The notes under the pieces were generated by a model. It saw nothing but the letters and a program-made list of their open reading frames with translations. It was not told the origin of the DNA and searched no databases. The position numbers and the translations under genes are program-made. From NCBI RefSeq assembly GCF_963667045.1, contig NZ_OY762934.1, positions 4,160,501 to 4,224,500 on the forward strand: a DNA stretch of 64,000 nt, written 5' to 3'. Of the stretch, positions 35,912-44,393 are shown piece by piece; position 1 is the stretch's first letter; each line of letters starts with the position of its first letter. The DNA comes from an uncultured Cohaesibacter sp. Its GTDB lineage: Bacteria; Pseudomonadota; Alphaproteobacteria; Rhizobiales; Cohaesibacteraceae.

Positions 35912-35943
35912 CCATAATACGATACAAGGTGTATCATTTTGTT
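35912..35943 (-). promoter_or_regulatory. Candidate autoregulatory site upstream of the IclR gene
   Basis: CCATAATACGATAC resembles CCAAATAACGGTAC of the thiolase dyad at 10 of 14 positions. It overlaps the palindrome GATACA-AGG-TGTATC (35921-35935). It lies about 65-95 bases before the regulator start. Confidence 0.4.
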
Positions 35944-36027
35944 GTTTTAAAGGGATTTTGGGTGGAATATCTAGAATGATACGAGTATTTGCGGATAGTC
36001 AGCGCTGCTGAAACGAACCGTTTTACT

Positions 36028-36061
36028 GCCTCCTGAGGGGATCAGGAGGCGACTCTTTTTT
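36028..36061 (+). terminator. Orphan intrinsic terminator on the plus strand
   Basis: GCCTCCTGA and TCAGGAGGC form a perfect 9-bp stem around a 5-base loop, followed by GACTC and six Ts. Both flanking genes are on the minus strand, so no annotated plus-strand transcript needs it. It may end a small RNA arising in 35850-36027. Confidence 0.65.
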
Positions 36062-36097
36062 CGTATACAAGTTGCATTCTAGAGGATGAATGCACTG

Positions 36098-37369
36098 TCA
36101 GTCCAGAGTTTCTTCAGACTCAAGCTTGTCTATGATGTCCAGGAGCTCAATAGGGCGGGTGATCCGGTAATCGGGCCTTTCAAGCTCGTCTTTCGGCTCC
36201 TTGTCATGACGCGGTGCCCAGTCGATCCAGACGGTGGTCATGCCCAGGGCATTGGCGCCGCGAATGTCACGGGAGAGATTGTCACCCAGCATGATCATCC
36301 TTTCGGTATCGTCCTTGCGCAGCCCCAGTTGCATCATGGCCTCGATGAAGATACGCGGGCTCGGTTTGGTGATGCCGCAGTTCTCCGAAATGGAGACGGC
36401 GTCGAAATAGTCCCAGAAGCCGTTTTTCTTCAGCACATTGTGAAAACTCTGCTCCAAACCGTCGCCAATGAGGGCGAGCAGGTAGCCGCGCTCCTTGAGG
36501 CCATCGAGCAGTTGCCGACTGGTTTCAATGGGCTTGGCCGACAGGATGAGATTTTCCCTGTCTTCGCTGTAGATGCGGGTGCCCTCGTCGATGAGAGTGT
36601 CGCCAGTATCCAGAAAGATTGCCTTGATGCCACGCTTGTTCTTGCGCAGTTCCTCCGTCTGGTCGCGCAGAAGGCGCGGAATGAGGGTCTTCAGCTCGTT
36701 CCAGCTGACAAACGGCACCTTGGAAAGGTCGAAGCTCTTCTCGAAGCTGTAGCTGGGCTGGAAGCGCTTCTTGCGCAGATAGTCGCAGGCCAGAAAGTGG
36801 TCATAGGGGGAGAGAAACGACAGATGATCCTTGAAGGCATCGGTGATCTGGAAGCCATAGATCTGTTCGCTGCCGGAGCAGGCTTCATCCAACCACGCGC
36901 GCTTTTCGATGATTTCTGCCGATGTTGGTGCCAGGGCGTGTTTGCCCGGCTCGCAGAACAGCCTGATCTGGCGATCCTGCCAGTTGGACTGGCTGATATT
37001 GATCATCTCGCCGTGAGCGCTGGCAGTGATGTGGATCGGGCTGTTGTTCTCGTTCAGGTAGATCCAGACGTGATCCAGTTCATGGAGATGCTGGATGTCA
37101 CCGTTCCACCAGATGGCATATTCCAGAACGCTGTTGGTCCGGTTGGGGGCGCGGGTGAACGGGTTCTTATGATGGAAGCTGGGAGACGGCTCGCCCCGTT
37201 TCAGGTGAGAGATACCGATCACGGCCGGTTCGAACGGTTCGTTCTTGTCACATAGAAGGATGGGGGCAAGCTGTCTTGCAAGCAACGCTGTCGCGGCATC
37301 GATCCTTTCAGGAAGCGGTGCAGGGTTGGTACCCGATTCGGTCATTGTCTTGCTATCCTGGCTGTTCAT
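36098..37369 (-). CDS. HAD-family hydrolase fused to an uncharacterised N-terminal domain
   Basis: A 423-residue protein. From about residue 250 it is a haloacid-dehalogenase-type phosphatase: AIFLDTGDTLIDEG (nucleophile Asp), LLALIGDG, the Lys in GITKPSPRIF, and MLGDNLSRDIRGAN (metal-binding Asp). The first 240 residues are a separate domain I cannot name, with VLEYAIWWNGDIQHLHELDH and VWIYLN followed by ITASAHGEM, and later FCEPGKHALAP. I recall similar stand-alone proteins of unknown function. The gene is monocistronic and divergent from the LDH2-type gene. Confidence 0.75.
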   Translation of the reverse strand: MNSQDSKTMTESGTNPAPLPERIDAATALLARQLAPILLCDKNEPFEPAVIGISHLKRGEPSPSFHHKNPFTRAPNRTNSVLEYAIWWNGDIQHLHELDHVWIYLNENNSPIHITASAHGEMINISQSNWQDRQIRLFCEPGKHALAPTSAEIIEKRAWLDEACSGSEQIYGFQITDAFKDHLSFLSPYDHFLACDYLRKKRFQPSYSFEKSFDLSKVPFVSWNELKTLIPRLLRDQTEELRKNKRGIKAIFLDTGDTLIDEGTRIYSEDRENLILSAKPIETSRQLLDGLKERGYLLALIGDGLEQSFHNVLKKNGFWDYFDAVSISENCGITKPSPRIFIEAMMQLGLRKDDTERMIMLGDNLSRDIRGANALGMTTVWIDWAPRHDKEPKDELERPDYRITRPIELLDIIDKLESEETLD

Positions 37370-37883
37370 CTTCCATCTCTTCCGGTTTCGTTCGTCTCAT
37401 TCACAGAAGCACTTGCCAGCCACCAGCGACATTTGCGGCTGTTTTACCAAATGCTCGGTGCTCAAGGGAGCCTGTGGACCTTGTCCGTGTTCCCTTGATG
37501 CCCGTCATTGAAATAACAGAGCAGCATATGTCGATCGTCTGGCTGGGTGCTGTCTTTTCCGGCGCAAGTGCATCGGCGGTGTTCGGGACGTTGCTCCGCG
37601 TGGAGGCTGGTTGCAGCATGCTTCCGGACTAGTACTTTAGAACACTATTAAACTCTCATGTTGGCCATATGAAAAGGCAAGGCGCTTCATTTTTTGGTAA
37701 TCATCCTCTTATTGACAGAGTTTGTCCAAAATTTCTTTCCCCATCTGCGATTCTGGCGGACAAAAGTGGTGGTTTCTTGCATCGGTGGCAGCGCGATGCA
37801 ATTTGTCATTGTATCCTGCGGTCGCTATGATCGGGTGCTTGCTGTGGCAGGCGGTCCGGTTTGAGGAGATAAGGGGGGATGGA
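37370..37883. other. Divergent intergenic region with inverted repeat
   Basis: A 514-base gap between divergent genes. TCAAGGGA (37462-37469) and TCCCTTGA (37491-37498) form an inverted repeat 21 bases apart. The oxidoreductase frame is open upstream to 37722 without family-like residues. No gene or certain promoter is seen. Confidence 0.45.
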
Positions 37884-38969
37884 ATGCGGGATCAGTTGAC
37901 CATTGTGAGCGGCAAAGGGCGTTTTGACGCCGGGGATCTTGTAGCGTTTGCGCGCGCGGCTCTGGAGGGCATCGGTCTTTCCTCGCGCCTTAGCCCGGCG
38001 GTGGCACAGATCCTCGTCGAGGGCGATCTTCTGGGGCACGATACCCATGGCCTTGCCCTGTTACCAGCCTATCTGGCGTCGGGGAAGGCGGGTAACATGG
38101 CGCTTGAAGGCGAGCCGCGAGTGCTCAATGAACGGCCAGTTACCGCCCTTTGGGATGGCTGCAAGTTGCCCGGGCCGTGGCTGGTGAGCCAGGGGCTTGA
38201 ACTGGCGATGGACAAGGCCGAGGAATTTGGCAGCTATACGCTTTCCATTCGCGACAGTCACCACACAGCCGGGTTGGTGTCCTATCTGAAACCGGCGGTG
38301 GATCGCGGGCTTGTGGCGCTGCTGATGGTCTCCGATCCGACGGAACGATGCGTTGCACCCTTCGGTGGACGTCAGCCGGTGCTGTCCACCAATCCCTTTG
38401 CCATCGGCTATCCGACACCTGATGGCGCCGTGCTGCTCGACATGAGTACGTCGGTGACGACCAACGGCATGGTGAACCGGCTTTACAAGCAGAAGCAACC
38501 ATTCGTCCATGACTGGCTGATCGATGCCGAGGGCAGGCCGAGCCGGGATCCTGCCGTGCGCTTTGCCGAACCACCCGGCGCGATCATGCCGCTTGGGGGC
38601 CTCGCCTCCGGCCACAAGGGCACCGGGCTTGGCATGACCGTGGAAGCGCTGACCCACGGCCTGTCCGGTAACGGGCGCCATGTGGTCAAGCCGCAGGGCT
38701 GGGTGAACAATGTCTTTTTGCAGGTGCTTGATCCGTCGGGCTTTGGCGGATTGGAGAGCTTTGTTGCAGAGACCGGATATCTGGGCGATGCCATTCGCAG
38801 TTGTCTCCCCATCGAAGAGACCGGGCCTGCACCACGGGTGCCGGGTGCACGAGCGCTGCGCCTGCGTGCCGAGCGGCTGGAGCAGGGGGTTCCCCTGTCC
38901 GATGTGGTGCTGGGCGGACTTCGCGAGTGGGCCGGGACCCTCGGTCTTGCCATGCCGGTTGCCCGATGA
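37884..38969 (+). CDS. LDH2-family malate/lactate/ureidoglycolate-type dehydrogenase
   Basis: A 361-residue NAD(P)-dependent oxidoreductase of the MDG/LDH2 fold, unrelated to classical Rossmann dehydrogenases. LVEGDLLGHDTHGLALLPAYL is the N-terminal signature with the active-site His, SHHTAGLVSYLKPAVDRGLV follows, and FGGRQPVLSTNPFAIGYPT is the nucleotide-binding core. AAGGGGGG precedes the ATG at 37884. Members reduce 2-keto acids such as pyruvate, oxaloacetate, 2,3-diketogulonate or delta-piperidine-2-carboxylate. Grouping with a uronate-dehydrogenase-like gene suggests a sugar-acid substrate, but this is a guess. Confidence 0.8.
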   Translation: MRDQLTIVSGKGRFDAGDLVAFARAALEGIGLSSRLSPAVAQILVEGDLLGHDTHGLALLPAYLASGKAGNMALEGEPRVLNERPVTALWDGCKLPGPWLVSQGLELAMDKAEEFGSYTLSIRDSHHTAGLVSYLKPAVDRGLVALLMVSDPTERCVAPFGGRQPVLSTNPFAIGYPTPDGAVLLDMSTSVTTNGMVNRLYKQKQPFVHDWLIDAEGRPSRDPAVRFAEPPGAIMPLGGLASGHKGTGLGMTVEALTHGLSGNGRHVVKPQGWVNNVFLQVLDPSGFGGLESFVAETGYLGDAIRSCLPIEETGPAPRVPGARALRLRAERLEQGVPLSDVVLGGLREWAGTLGLAMPVAR

Positions 38970-39036
38970 TGGCCGTTTGCTATCAAGGACCTAAGGTTGG
39001 ATGGCTTGCGTGGTCCGGAACGGGAAGGGATGACGC

Positions 39037-39864
39037 ATGAGGCGGATTCTTTTGACGGGTGCGACCGGGATGGTCGGCACGGTTCTTGCGGATCTGGTGC
39101 CGCGGGAAGGCGAGGTTTGGCGGCTCAGTGATGTCCGTCCGATCCTGCAGACCGCCGGCGGAGCGTTCGAAGTGATGACGGGCGATCTGGCTGACCCGGC
39201 CTTCGCCATGGCACTCTGCAAGGATGTGGATGCCATTATCCATATGGCTGCCGTGGCGCGGGAGAAGGGCTGGGACGAATTGATTGGCCCCAATCTTGTC
39301 GGCTCGATCAATCTCTGGCAGGCCGCCGTGGCAAACAGGGTGGATCGCATCATTTATGGCAGTTCCAACCACGCACAGGGCATGTATCCGGTCGGAATGA
39401 CGGTCAAGGCCGGTGATGGCTATCGCCCCGATTCCCGCTATGGCCTGACCAAGATGTTCGGCGAGGGGCTGGCGCGGCTTCATGCCGACAAGAATGGTGT
39501 GAAGGCCTTTGTCATCCGCATCGGCTCTTTCCTGCCCCGTCCGACCAGCGAGCGCCATCTGCGGATGTGGATTTCCCATCGAGATATGGGGGCGCTGGTG
39601 CGGTTGGGGCTTGAGGCCGACTATCATTGCGAGACGGTGTTTGGCATTTCTGCCAACAGTCGGGCCTGCTATGACAACAGCCGCGCCTACGCGCTGGGCT
39701 ACCGCCCTCAGGACAATGCCGAGCGCTATGCCGGTGAGGTTACCCGCGAGGCAGTTGATCCGGCCAATCCGGTTGATGTGCTGCAGGGTGGCTATGCTTG
39801 TGGGCGCGACTTCACGGGCAGTCTTGCCCGTTTGCTGGAAGACATTCTGCCAGAGAGATTGTGA
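39037..39864 (+). CDS. NAD-dependent uronate dehydrogenase-like protein
   Basis: A 275-residue extended SDR resembling Agrobacterium uronate dehydrogenase, which oxidises galacturonate or glucuronate to the aldarolactone. The NAD loop is LLTGATGMVGTVLADL, the middle reads YGSSNHAQGMYPV, the Tyr-Lys pair is in SRYGLTKMFGE, and VIRIGSFLPRP and SANSRACYDNS match the family pattern. It lies 67 bases after the LDH2-type gene and 12 bases before a lactonase, the enzyme expected to act on its product. Other sugar epimerase-like activities are possible. Confidence 0.78.
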   Translation: MRRILLTGATGMVGTVLADLVPREGEVWRLSDVRPILQTAGGAFEVMTGDLADPAFAMALCKDVDAIIHMAAVAREKGWDELIGPNLVGSINLWQAAVANRVDRIIYGSSNHAQGMYPVGMTVKAGDGYRPDSRYGLTKMFGEGLARLHADKNGVKAFVIRIGSFLPRPTSERHLRMWISHRDMGALVRLGLEADYHCETVFGISANSRACYDNSRAYALGYRPQDNAERYAGEVTREAVDPANPVDVLQGGYACGRDFTGSLARLLEDILPERL

Positions 39865-39876
39865 ACCGGAGAGATC

Positions 39877-40896
39877 ATGAAGAAGACACTCATCTGCTGC
39901 AACACCAACGGGTTGGACCTGCGTCTGTTCGAGTTGGACACGGAAAGCTGGACTGTTACTGAAACCCTTCGCTGTCCTTTGCAGGGAGTGGCCGGTTCAT
40001 CCATGGCGATGCCTGCGGCTGTTATCGGCGACATGATTTATGTGGCGTTCCGCGGCGACGCTCCGGCGCTCATTAGCCTGCGGCTCACCAGGGATCGGAC
40101 GGGTGTCGAGCAGGTCGGCCATCTGGCCATCGAGGAGAGTTGTCCCTATCTCTCCCTTTCCGGCAATGGTCGCTTTCTGCTGGCAGCGGGAGGCACCAAT
40201 GCGCTTGCCGTCCGGATCGGCAAGGACGGTGTGCTCGACCGTGTTGTCTCCCGCGTGCCGCTTGGTGCGCTGGCCCACTGTGTGATGGAGCGGGGCGGTG
40301 TCGTTTACGGCACGGCCTGTCGCGATGACCTGTTGCGGCGCTATCGTCTTGACATGGAAACGGGCGCTCTGGAGGAAACGGCTGTGGTTGCCTTCCCCGA
40401 GGGCAGTGGCCCCCGGCACATGGCCTTTTCGCCTGATAGCCGGTTGCTTTATGTGATCACCGAGAATGCCGGAACAATCGTCACACTGTCGCTTGCGGGT
40501 GATGGCGATAGCGATGATCGGGGCGAGGCCCATCCGCGCCTGCTTGGGGCGGTGCCGCTGCTCGCAGGTGAGGGCCAGCGATGGTCTGGTGATTTGGCCC
40601 TCAGCGACGACGGCGCGTTGCTGTTCGCTTCCGAGCGGGCGAGCGACCAACTGGTCAGCCTGCGTCTTGATGCTTCCGGGCAGACGATGGCGGCCACCAG
40701 CAAGGTAGTATCACCAGAGCATGTACGCTCGCTTCATCTCGATCCGGATGGGGGATTTCTTGTTGCAGTTGGCAATTTCGGCCAGAGCGGAGAGGTCTAT
40801 GCCATGGAGGCGGACGGTCGGTTGACGCCGAAGGTGACGTTTGTGGCGGGGGATGGGCCAAGCTGGGTGCTCGGCCTTGACGGGCCCCGGGGCTGA
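39877..40896 (+). CDS. Beta-propeller lactonase (YbhE/Pgl-like)
   Basis: A 339-residue seven-bladed propeller of the 6-phosphogluconolactonase/muconate-cycloisomerase-like family. Typical repeats are SCPYLSLSGNGRFLLAA, GSGPRHMAFSPDSRLLYVI, DLALSDDGALLFASER and VRSLHLDPDGGFLVAVGNF. It has no signal peptide, so it is probably cytoplasmic. Following a uronate dehydrogenase, it likely opens the aldarolactone product (inference). GGAGAGA precedes the ATG. It closes the three-gene unit. Confidence 0.8.
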   Translation: MKKTLICCNTNGLDLRLFELDTESWTVTETLRCPLQGVAGSSMAMPAAVIGDMIYVAFRGDAPALISLRLTRDRTGVEQVGHLAIEESCPYLSLSGNGRFLLAAGGTNALAVRIGKDGVLDRVVSRVPLGALAHCVMERGGVVYGTACRDDLLRRYRLDMETGALEETAVVAFPEGSGPRHMAFSPDSRLLYVITENAGTIVTLSLAGDGDSDDRGEAHPRLLGAVPLLAGEGQRWSGDLALSDDGALLFASERASDQLVSLRLDASGQTMAATSKVVSPEHVRSLHLDPDGGFLVAVGNFGQSGEVYAMEADGRLTPKVTFVAGDGPSWVLGLDGPRG

Positions 40897-41230
40897 GGCT
40901 GTCGGCCTCTGTCCCCAGCGTAAAAAATGCAGCAACCGCAGGGAGGCAGGTTGCTGCACTGAAGTCATAACTGTCTTGGACCGAAAAGTACTCACTGTGG
41001 TCAGTGAGGTGCCACTTTCTGCGTTCTGGGCTGCAGGCCGTGGCTGAAACCGGGCGATGGCACATGACCGCGGAAAATGGTCATGGCTTCCGGGGACTGA
41101 TGCCGGAGGCGAAGGCAATTGACCGGTTTCCACCGAAGCTGCTTTGGCGCGAATGCCGCGGACAGTTCCGATCAGGAAACTGGCGTCCTCATGCAGAGGC
41201 CGCCAGAATGGGTGTCATTGCAACGGGGTC
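40897..41230. other. Gap between lactonase and cyclase genes
   Basis: A 334-base gap between convergent genes with one minus-strand terminator (40922-40958), about 270 bases beyond the cyclase stop. The rest holds nothing I recognise. Confidence 0.5.
40922..40958 (-). terminator. Terminator for the cyclase-family gene
   Basis: TGCAGCAACC and GGTTGCTGCA form a perfect 10-bp stem. On the minus strand it is followed by TTTTTT. Confidence 0.75.
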
Positions 41231-42163
41231 TTACATTGCGCCGTATTTGTAGAGGCGTGGTTCTGCCGGAACCAGTTCGTCCTCATCGATCTCGGCCACG
41301 CAGCGAACCATGGAGCCGTCGCCCATGTGCCAGCGGATCGGCAGAGCAAAGAAGCGGAACTTCTTGTTCTTGACCTTGTCGAGGTCGCCGCCGAGGTTTT
41401 CAACGCCAACGATGCCATTGCCGAGCAGATATTTGTGGCAAGGTTCCCAGGTGCCGCAGTTGCCTGTTGCTTCCAGCTCGCCGAATTTCTCGTCATATTT
41501 TGCCTGGCCATGCACCTTGATGTAGGTGGCGCGGTCAAATTCTGCATAGGCTTCTTCACCGAATTCGTCGATGAATTCCTCAACGATGGTGCGTCCGGAA
41601 TAGCCCGGCAGGTTCATGCAGGTGCCGTTGTTGCCCATGGAGGTGTGCAGCGGATGGTCGAGGGCCTGCTGGTCGAGAGCGACCACTTTGACCTTGTGTT
41701 TGACGAACCATTTGCCAGCGTCGATGCCGGTGCCCAGGGAGTAGTGATAGTAATCCTTGGAGTCGTCGAACTTGCGGTGCATGCCGGTGTTGAGGCAGAC
41801 AACCATGCCTTCCAGTTCTTCCGGCTTCATGCCTGCGCGTTCTACAGCAGCTTCAATGTCTTCCGGCATGATCAGCTTCCAGCGATCAACGCGGATGTCG
41901 AGGCAGACTGCATCGCCGCAATAGGCGTCGACCGGCAGTTCGTGGGTGTAGAGGGCGCGGCTGCCGTCAAACATGCGTTCCATGACGTGGCGCGGTGCGT
42001 CGCAGTGGGTGCCGGTGTGCATGGTGCATTTGATCGACTGGGTCAGAACGCCAGCCTTTGCCATGCTGTGCATCGGGGCGATTTCCGGTTTGGAGAAGTA
42101 TGGCCACAGAGGCATATCACCGAAAAACGGATGGCTCAGATCTACGAAGACTTTTTTTCCCAT
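41231..42163 (-). CDS. Cyclase-family metal-dependent hydrolase (kynurenine formamidase-like)
   Basis: A 310-residue protein of the cyclase family. The metal-binding motif HTGTHCDAPRH (HxGTHxDxPxH type) is near residue 50, and VDLSHPFFGDMPLWP near the N-terminus is the typical opening. Known members hydrolyse N-formylkynurenine, isatin or other cyclic amides. The start at 42163 (MGKKVFVDL) is chosen because the GGAG 6 bases before it acts as its ribosome binding site; ATGs at 42178/42175 overlap that site. It is monocistronic, on the same strand as the hydantoinase operon. An amide-opening role in that pathway is possible. Confidence 0.82.
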   Translation of the reverse strand: MGKKVFVDLSHPFFGDMPLWPYFSKPEIAPMHSMAKAGVLTQSIKCTMHTGTHCDAPRHVMERMFDGSRALYTHELPVDAYCGDAVCLDIRVDRWKLIMPEDIEAAVERAGMKPEELEGMVVCLNTGMHRKFDDSKDYYHYSLGTGIDAGKWFVKHKVKVVALDQQALDHPLHTSMGNNGTCMNLPGYSGRTIVEEFIDEFGEEAYAEFDRATYIKVHGQAKYDEKFGELEATGNCGTWEPCHKYLLGNGIVGVENLGGDLDKVKNKKFRFFALPIRWHMGDGSMVRCVAEIDEDELVPAEPRLYKYGAM

Positions 42164-42959
42164 TTTTAACTCCATCATTATGGCTCTCTGCTCGAGAGCA
42201 TTCTTGACGATTACGCGCCCTTCAGATGTGCATCTGAAGCTCGAAGCGACGCGGGCATTAGTCTGGGGACGTGAGCAAAAGCCAAAGAGACATGACTGGA
42301 TGTCTCATCAACAATCCGCACCATGCATCAGACCAACTGACGCAGGAAACGTTCGGTGACAGGTGACCGGGTCGTCCATCAACACCATGTTCCGGCTCGG
42401 AAAATGGCCTTGAGCGCGACAGAAATCACCTTGGGTTCCTCCACTTCGACCGACCTGTCACAATCGGCCTATCCCACTTTGCGAGATAGTCGTATCGTAT
42501 CGTGGTTAAAACTGCAATAGGGGAAAGCCCTAAGATGCTCGCATGGTGGTACACTTCTTGAAATTCTGAACAGCTAAAGGAAATGTCGCCGGTTTGCTGG
42601 CAGATGAACAGCGGGGTGGAGGGCTTATGATCGGCTGATTTCTGCGCTCTGGCGTGTGGTTTCAGAGCTTGCGAGACCTGTTTACTGGATGTTGAAATCC
42701 CGGCAGCAAGCGAGCAGATGGCGGCTCGAGAGGGGCTGTCGCGGCTCTTTTGGGTGCGAAAATCCGTCTGGCTGTACCACCGGATATTGGAGCAGGGGCA
42801 AGAGCTGTATCGCATGCGAGGTATGGCGAGGGCTGACGCGCGCAAGGCATGGCTGGGGGGCGGCGAGGCATCCCTGGCGCTATCGGGGCGCTGGGCGCGG
42901 AAAGGGCGGCCATGCCAAAATAAAAGGGTGGCAGGAAAGCCTGCCACCTTGTTGAGTGT
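42164..42959. other. Long gap between cyclase and hydantoinase genes
   Basis: The 796 bases hold the hydantoinase terminator (42915-42950) and, at 42489-42503, the tandem CGTATCGTATCGTGG. Frames in 42426-42955 on both strands are biased and unlike known proteins, so I read them as chance. The cyclase promoter must lie here. Confidence 0.45.
42915..42950 (-). terminator. Terminator after the hydantoinase gene
   Basis: GGTGGCAGG (42927-42935) and CCTGCCACC (42940-42948) form a perfect stem with a 4-base loop. On the minus strand it is followed by CTTTTATTTT, 10 bases past the hydantoinase stop. Confidence 0.87.
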
Positions 42960-44375
42960 CTAGCTGACGAAGGCGGAATAGCCGCGCTTGAGGAAGTGTC
43001 CGTCACCGACCGAGCCGGTGATCTTGCCTTCCTCGCAAGCGATCTTGCCGCGTACCAGTGTCATCACCGGCCAGCCCTTGACCTTGTGCCCCTCATAGGG
43101 GGTGTAGTCTGCGGCGTGATGCATGCCAGCTTGGGTGATGGTTTCCTCCCGGTTCGGATCCCACAGTACGATGTCGGCGTCAAAGCCCGGCGCGATGGAG
43201 CCCTTCTGGGGGTAGAGGCCATACATCTTGGCATGGTTGGTCGAGGTGAGGGCAACGAACTCGTTGAGCGTGATGCGGCCCTTGCCAACGCCTTCAGAAT
43301 AAAGGATCTGCATGCGGTTCTCGACGCCCGGCAATCCGTTTGGTACCCAGCGGAAGGAGGTTCTTGCCTTGCCGGACATCTTGCCTTGCGGGCCTTCATA
43401 GAAGAACGGGCAGTGATCGGAGGAGAAGGTCTGGAAGACGCCGCCGCGGATGCCTTCCCAAATGGCGTCCCAACTGTCGTGGTCGCGTGGCGGTGGCGAA
43501 CAGACGTATTTGCTGCCGCTGTCGTCCATGTTGAGGCCTTTCATGTCCTCAGCGGTGAGGGCGATATACTGAGTGCAGGTCTCGCCATAGATCTTGATGC
43601 CCTTCTGCTGGGCCCAGCGGATCTGCTCCATGGCCTCGCGGCCGGAGACGTGGACGATCATGATGGGGACATCCAGGAGCTGGGCGTGGCTGATGGCGCG
43701 GTGGGCGGCTTCCCGCTCAACGATCTGTGGGCGTGAAACGCCGTGATAATAGGGCGCGGTCTTGCCTTCTCGTTCCAGTTTCTCGGTCATGTAGCGGATG
43801 GCGTCATAGCCTTCGGCGTGGACCATGACGAGGGCCTTGCAGTCCTTGGCACAATCGAAGACTTCGAGCAGTTGGCGGTCATTGAGTACCATGTCATGAT
43901 AGGTCATGAAAACCTTGAAGGAGGTGTAGCCATCGGCCACAAGGGCGGGCAGTTCCTGACCCAGGACCTGCGGGGTCGGGTCGGTGATGATCAGGTGAAA
44001 GCCATAATCGCAATAGGCCTGTCCGCGGGCGCGAGAATGATAATCCTCGACGGTTTCCCTGAGGCCTGCGCCGCGTGGCTGCTGGGCAAAGGGAATAACC
44101 GTGGTGGTGCCACCGGCAATGGCCGAGCGGGTGCCGGTTTCAAAGCCGTCCACCATCTGCGGGGTGCCCGGTGCGGACGGCTGGGCCAGATGGACATGGC
44201 TGTCGATGCCGCCGGGCATGACCAGCAGGCCGGAGGCGTCGATTTCCTTGTCGGCGCTGCCCAGATCCTTGCCCGTTGCGACGATCACGCCACCCTTGAT
44301 GGCGATATCGGCGGAAAAGGTGTCTGCAGCCGTGACGCATGTGCCGCCACGGATCAGCAGGTCAAAATCAGCCAT
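42960..44375 (-). CDS. Dihydropyrimidinase/D-hydantoinase
   Basis: A 471-residue amidohydrolase that opens hydantoin or dihydropyrimidine rings to N-carbamoyl amino acids. The di-metal site is complete: H60 and H62 in DSHVHL, carboxylated K154 in SFKVFMTY, H186 in VMVHAEG, H242 in VHVSG and D320 in SSDHCPF. It is the last gene of a minus-strand operon led by a polyamine-type ABC importer, which may supply its substrate. The plus-strand N-carbamoyl-D-amino acid hydrolase would take its product onward. Confidence 0.88.
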   Translation of the reverse strand: MADFDLLIRGGTCVTAADTFSADIAIKGGVIVATGKDLGSADKEIDASGLLVMPGGIDSHVHLAQPSAPGTPQMVDGFETGTRSAIAGGTTTVIPFAQQPRGAGLRETVEDYHSRARGQAYCDYGFHLIITDPTPQVLGQELPALVADGYTSFKVFMTYHDMVLNDRQLLEVFDCAKDCKALVMVHAEGYDAIRYMTEKLEREGKTAPYYHGVSRPQIVEREAAHRAISHAQLLDVPIMIVHVSGREAMEQIRWAQQKGIKIYGETCTQYIALTAEDMKGLNMDDSGSKYVCSPPPRDHDSWDAIWEGIRGGVFQTFSSDHCPFFYEGPQGKMSGKARTSFRWVPNGLPGVENRMQILYSEGVGKGRITLNEFVALTSTNHAKMYGLYPQKGSIAPGFDADIVLWDPNREETITQAGMHHAADYTPYEGHKVKGWPVMTLVRGKIACEEGKITGSVGDGHFLKRGYSAFVS

Positions 44376-44393
44376 GGTACTGTCCTTTCCAAA

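Noticed and set aside
36086-37255. 389-codon plus-strand frame opposite the HAD fusion gene
   Set aside because: HAD motifs are complete on the minus strand; the plus frame has no domain likeness or good ribosome binding site.
42426-42947. 173-codon minus-strand frame before the hydantoinase terminator
   Set aside because: It overlaps the terminator hairpin and has Ser/Pro/Arg-biased sequence with no motif.
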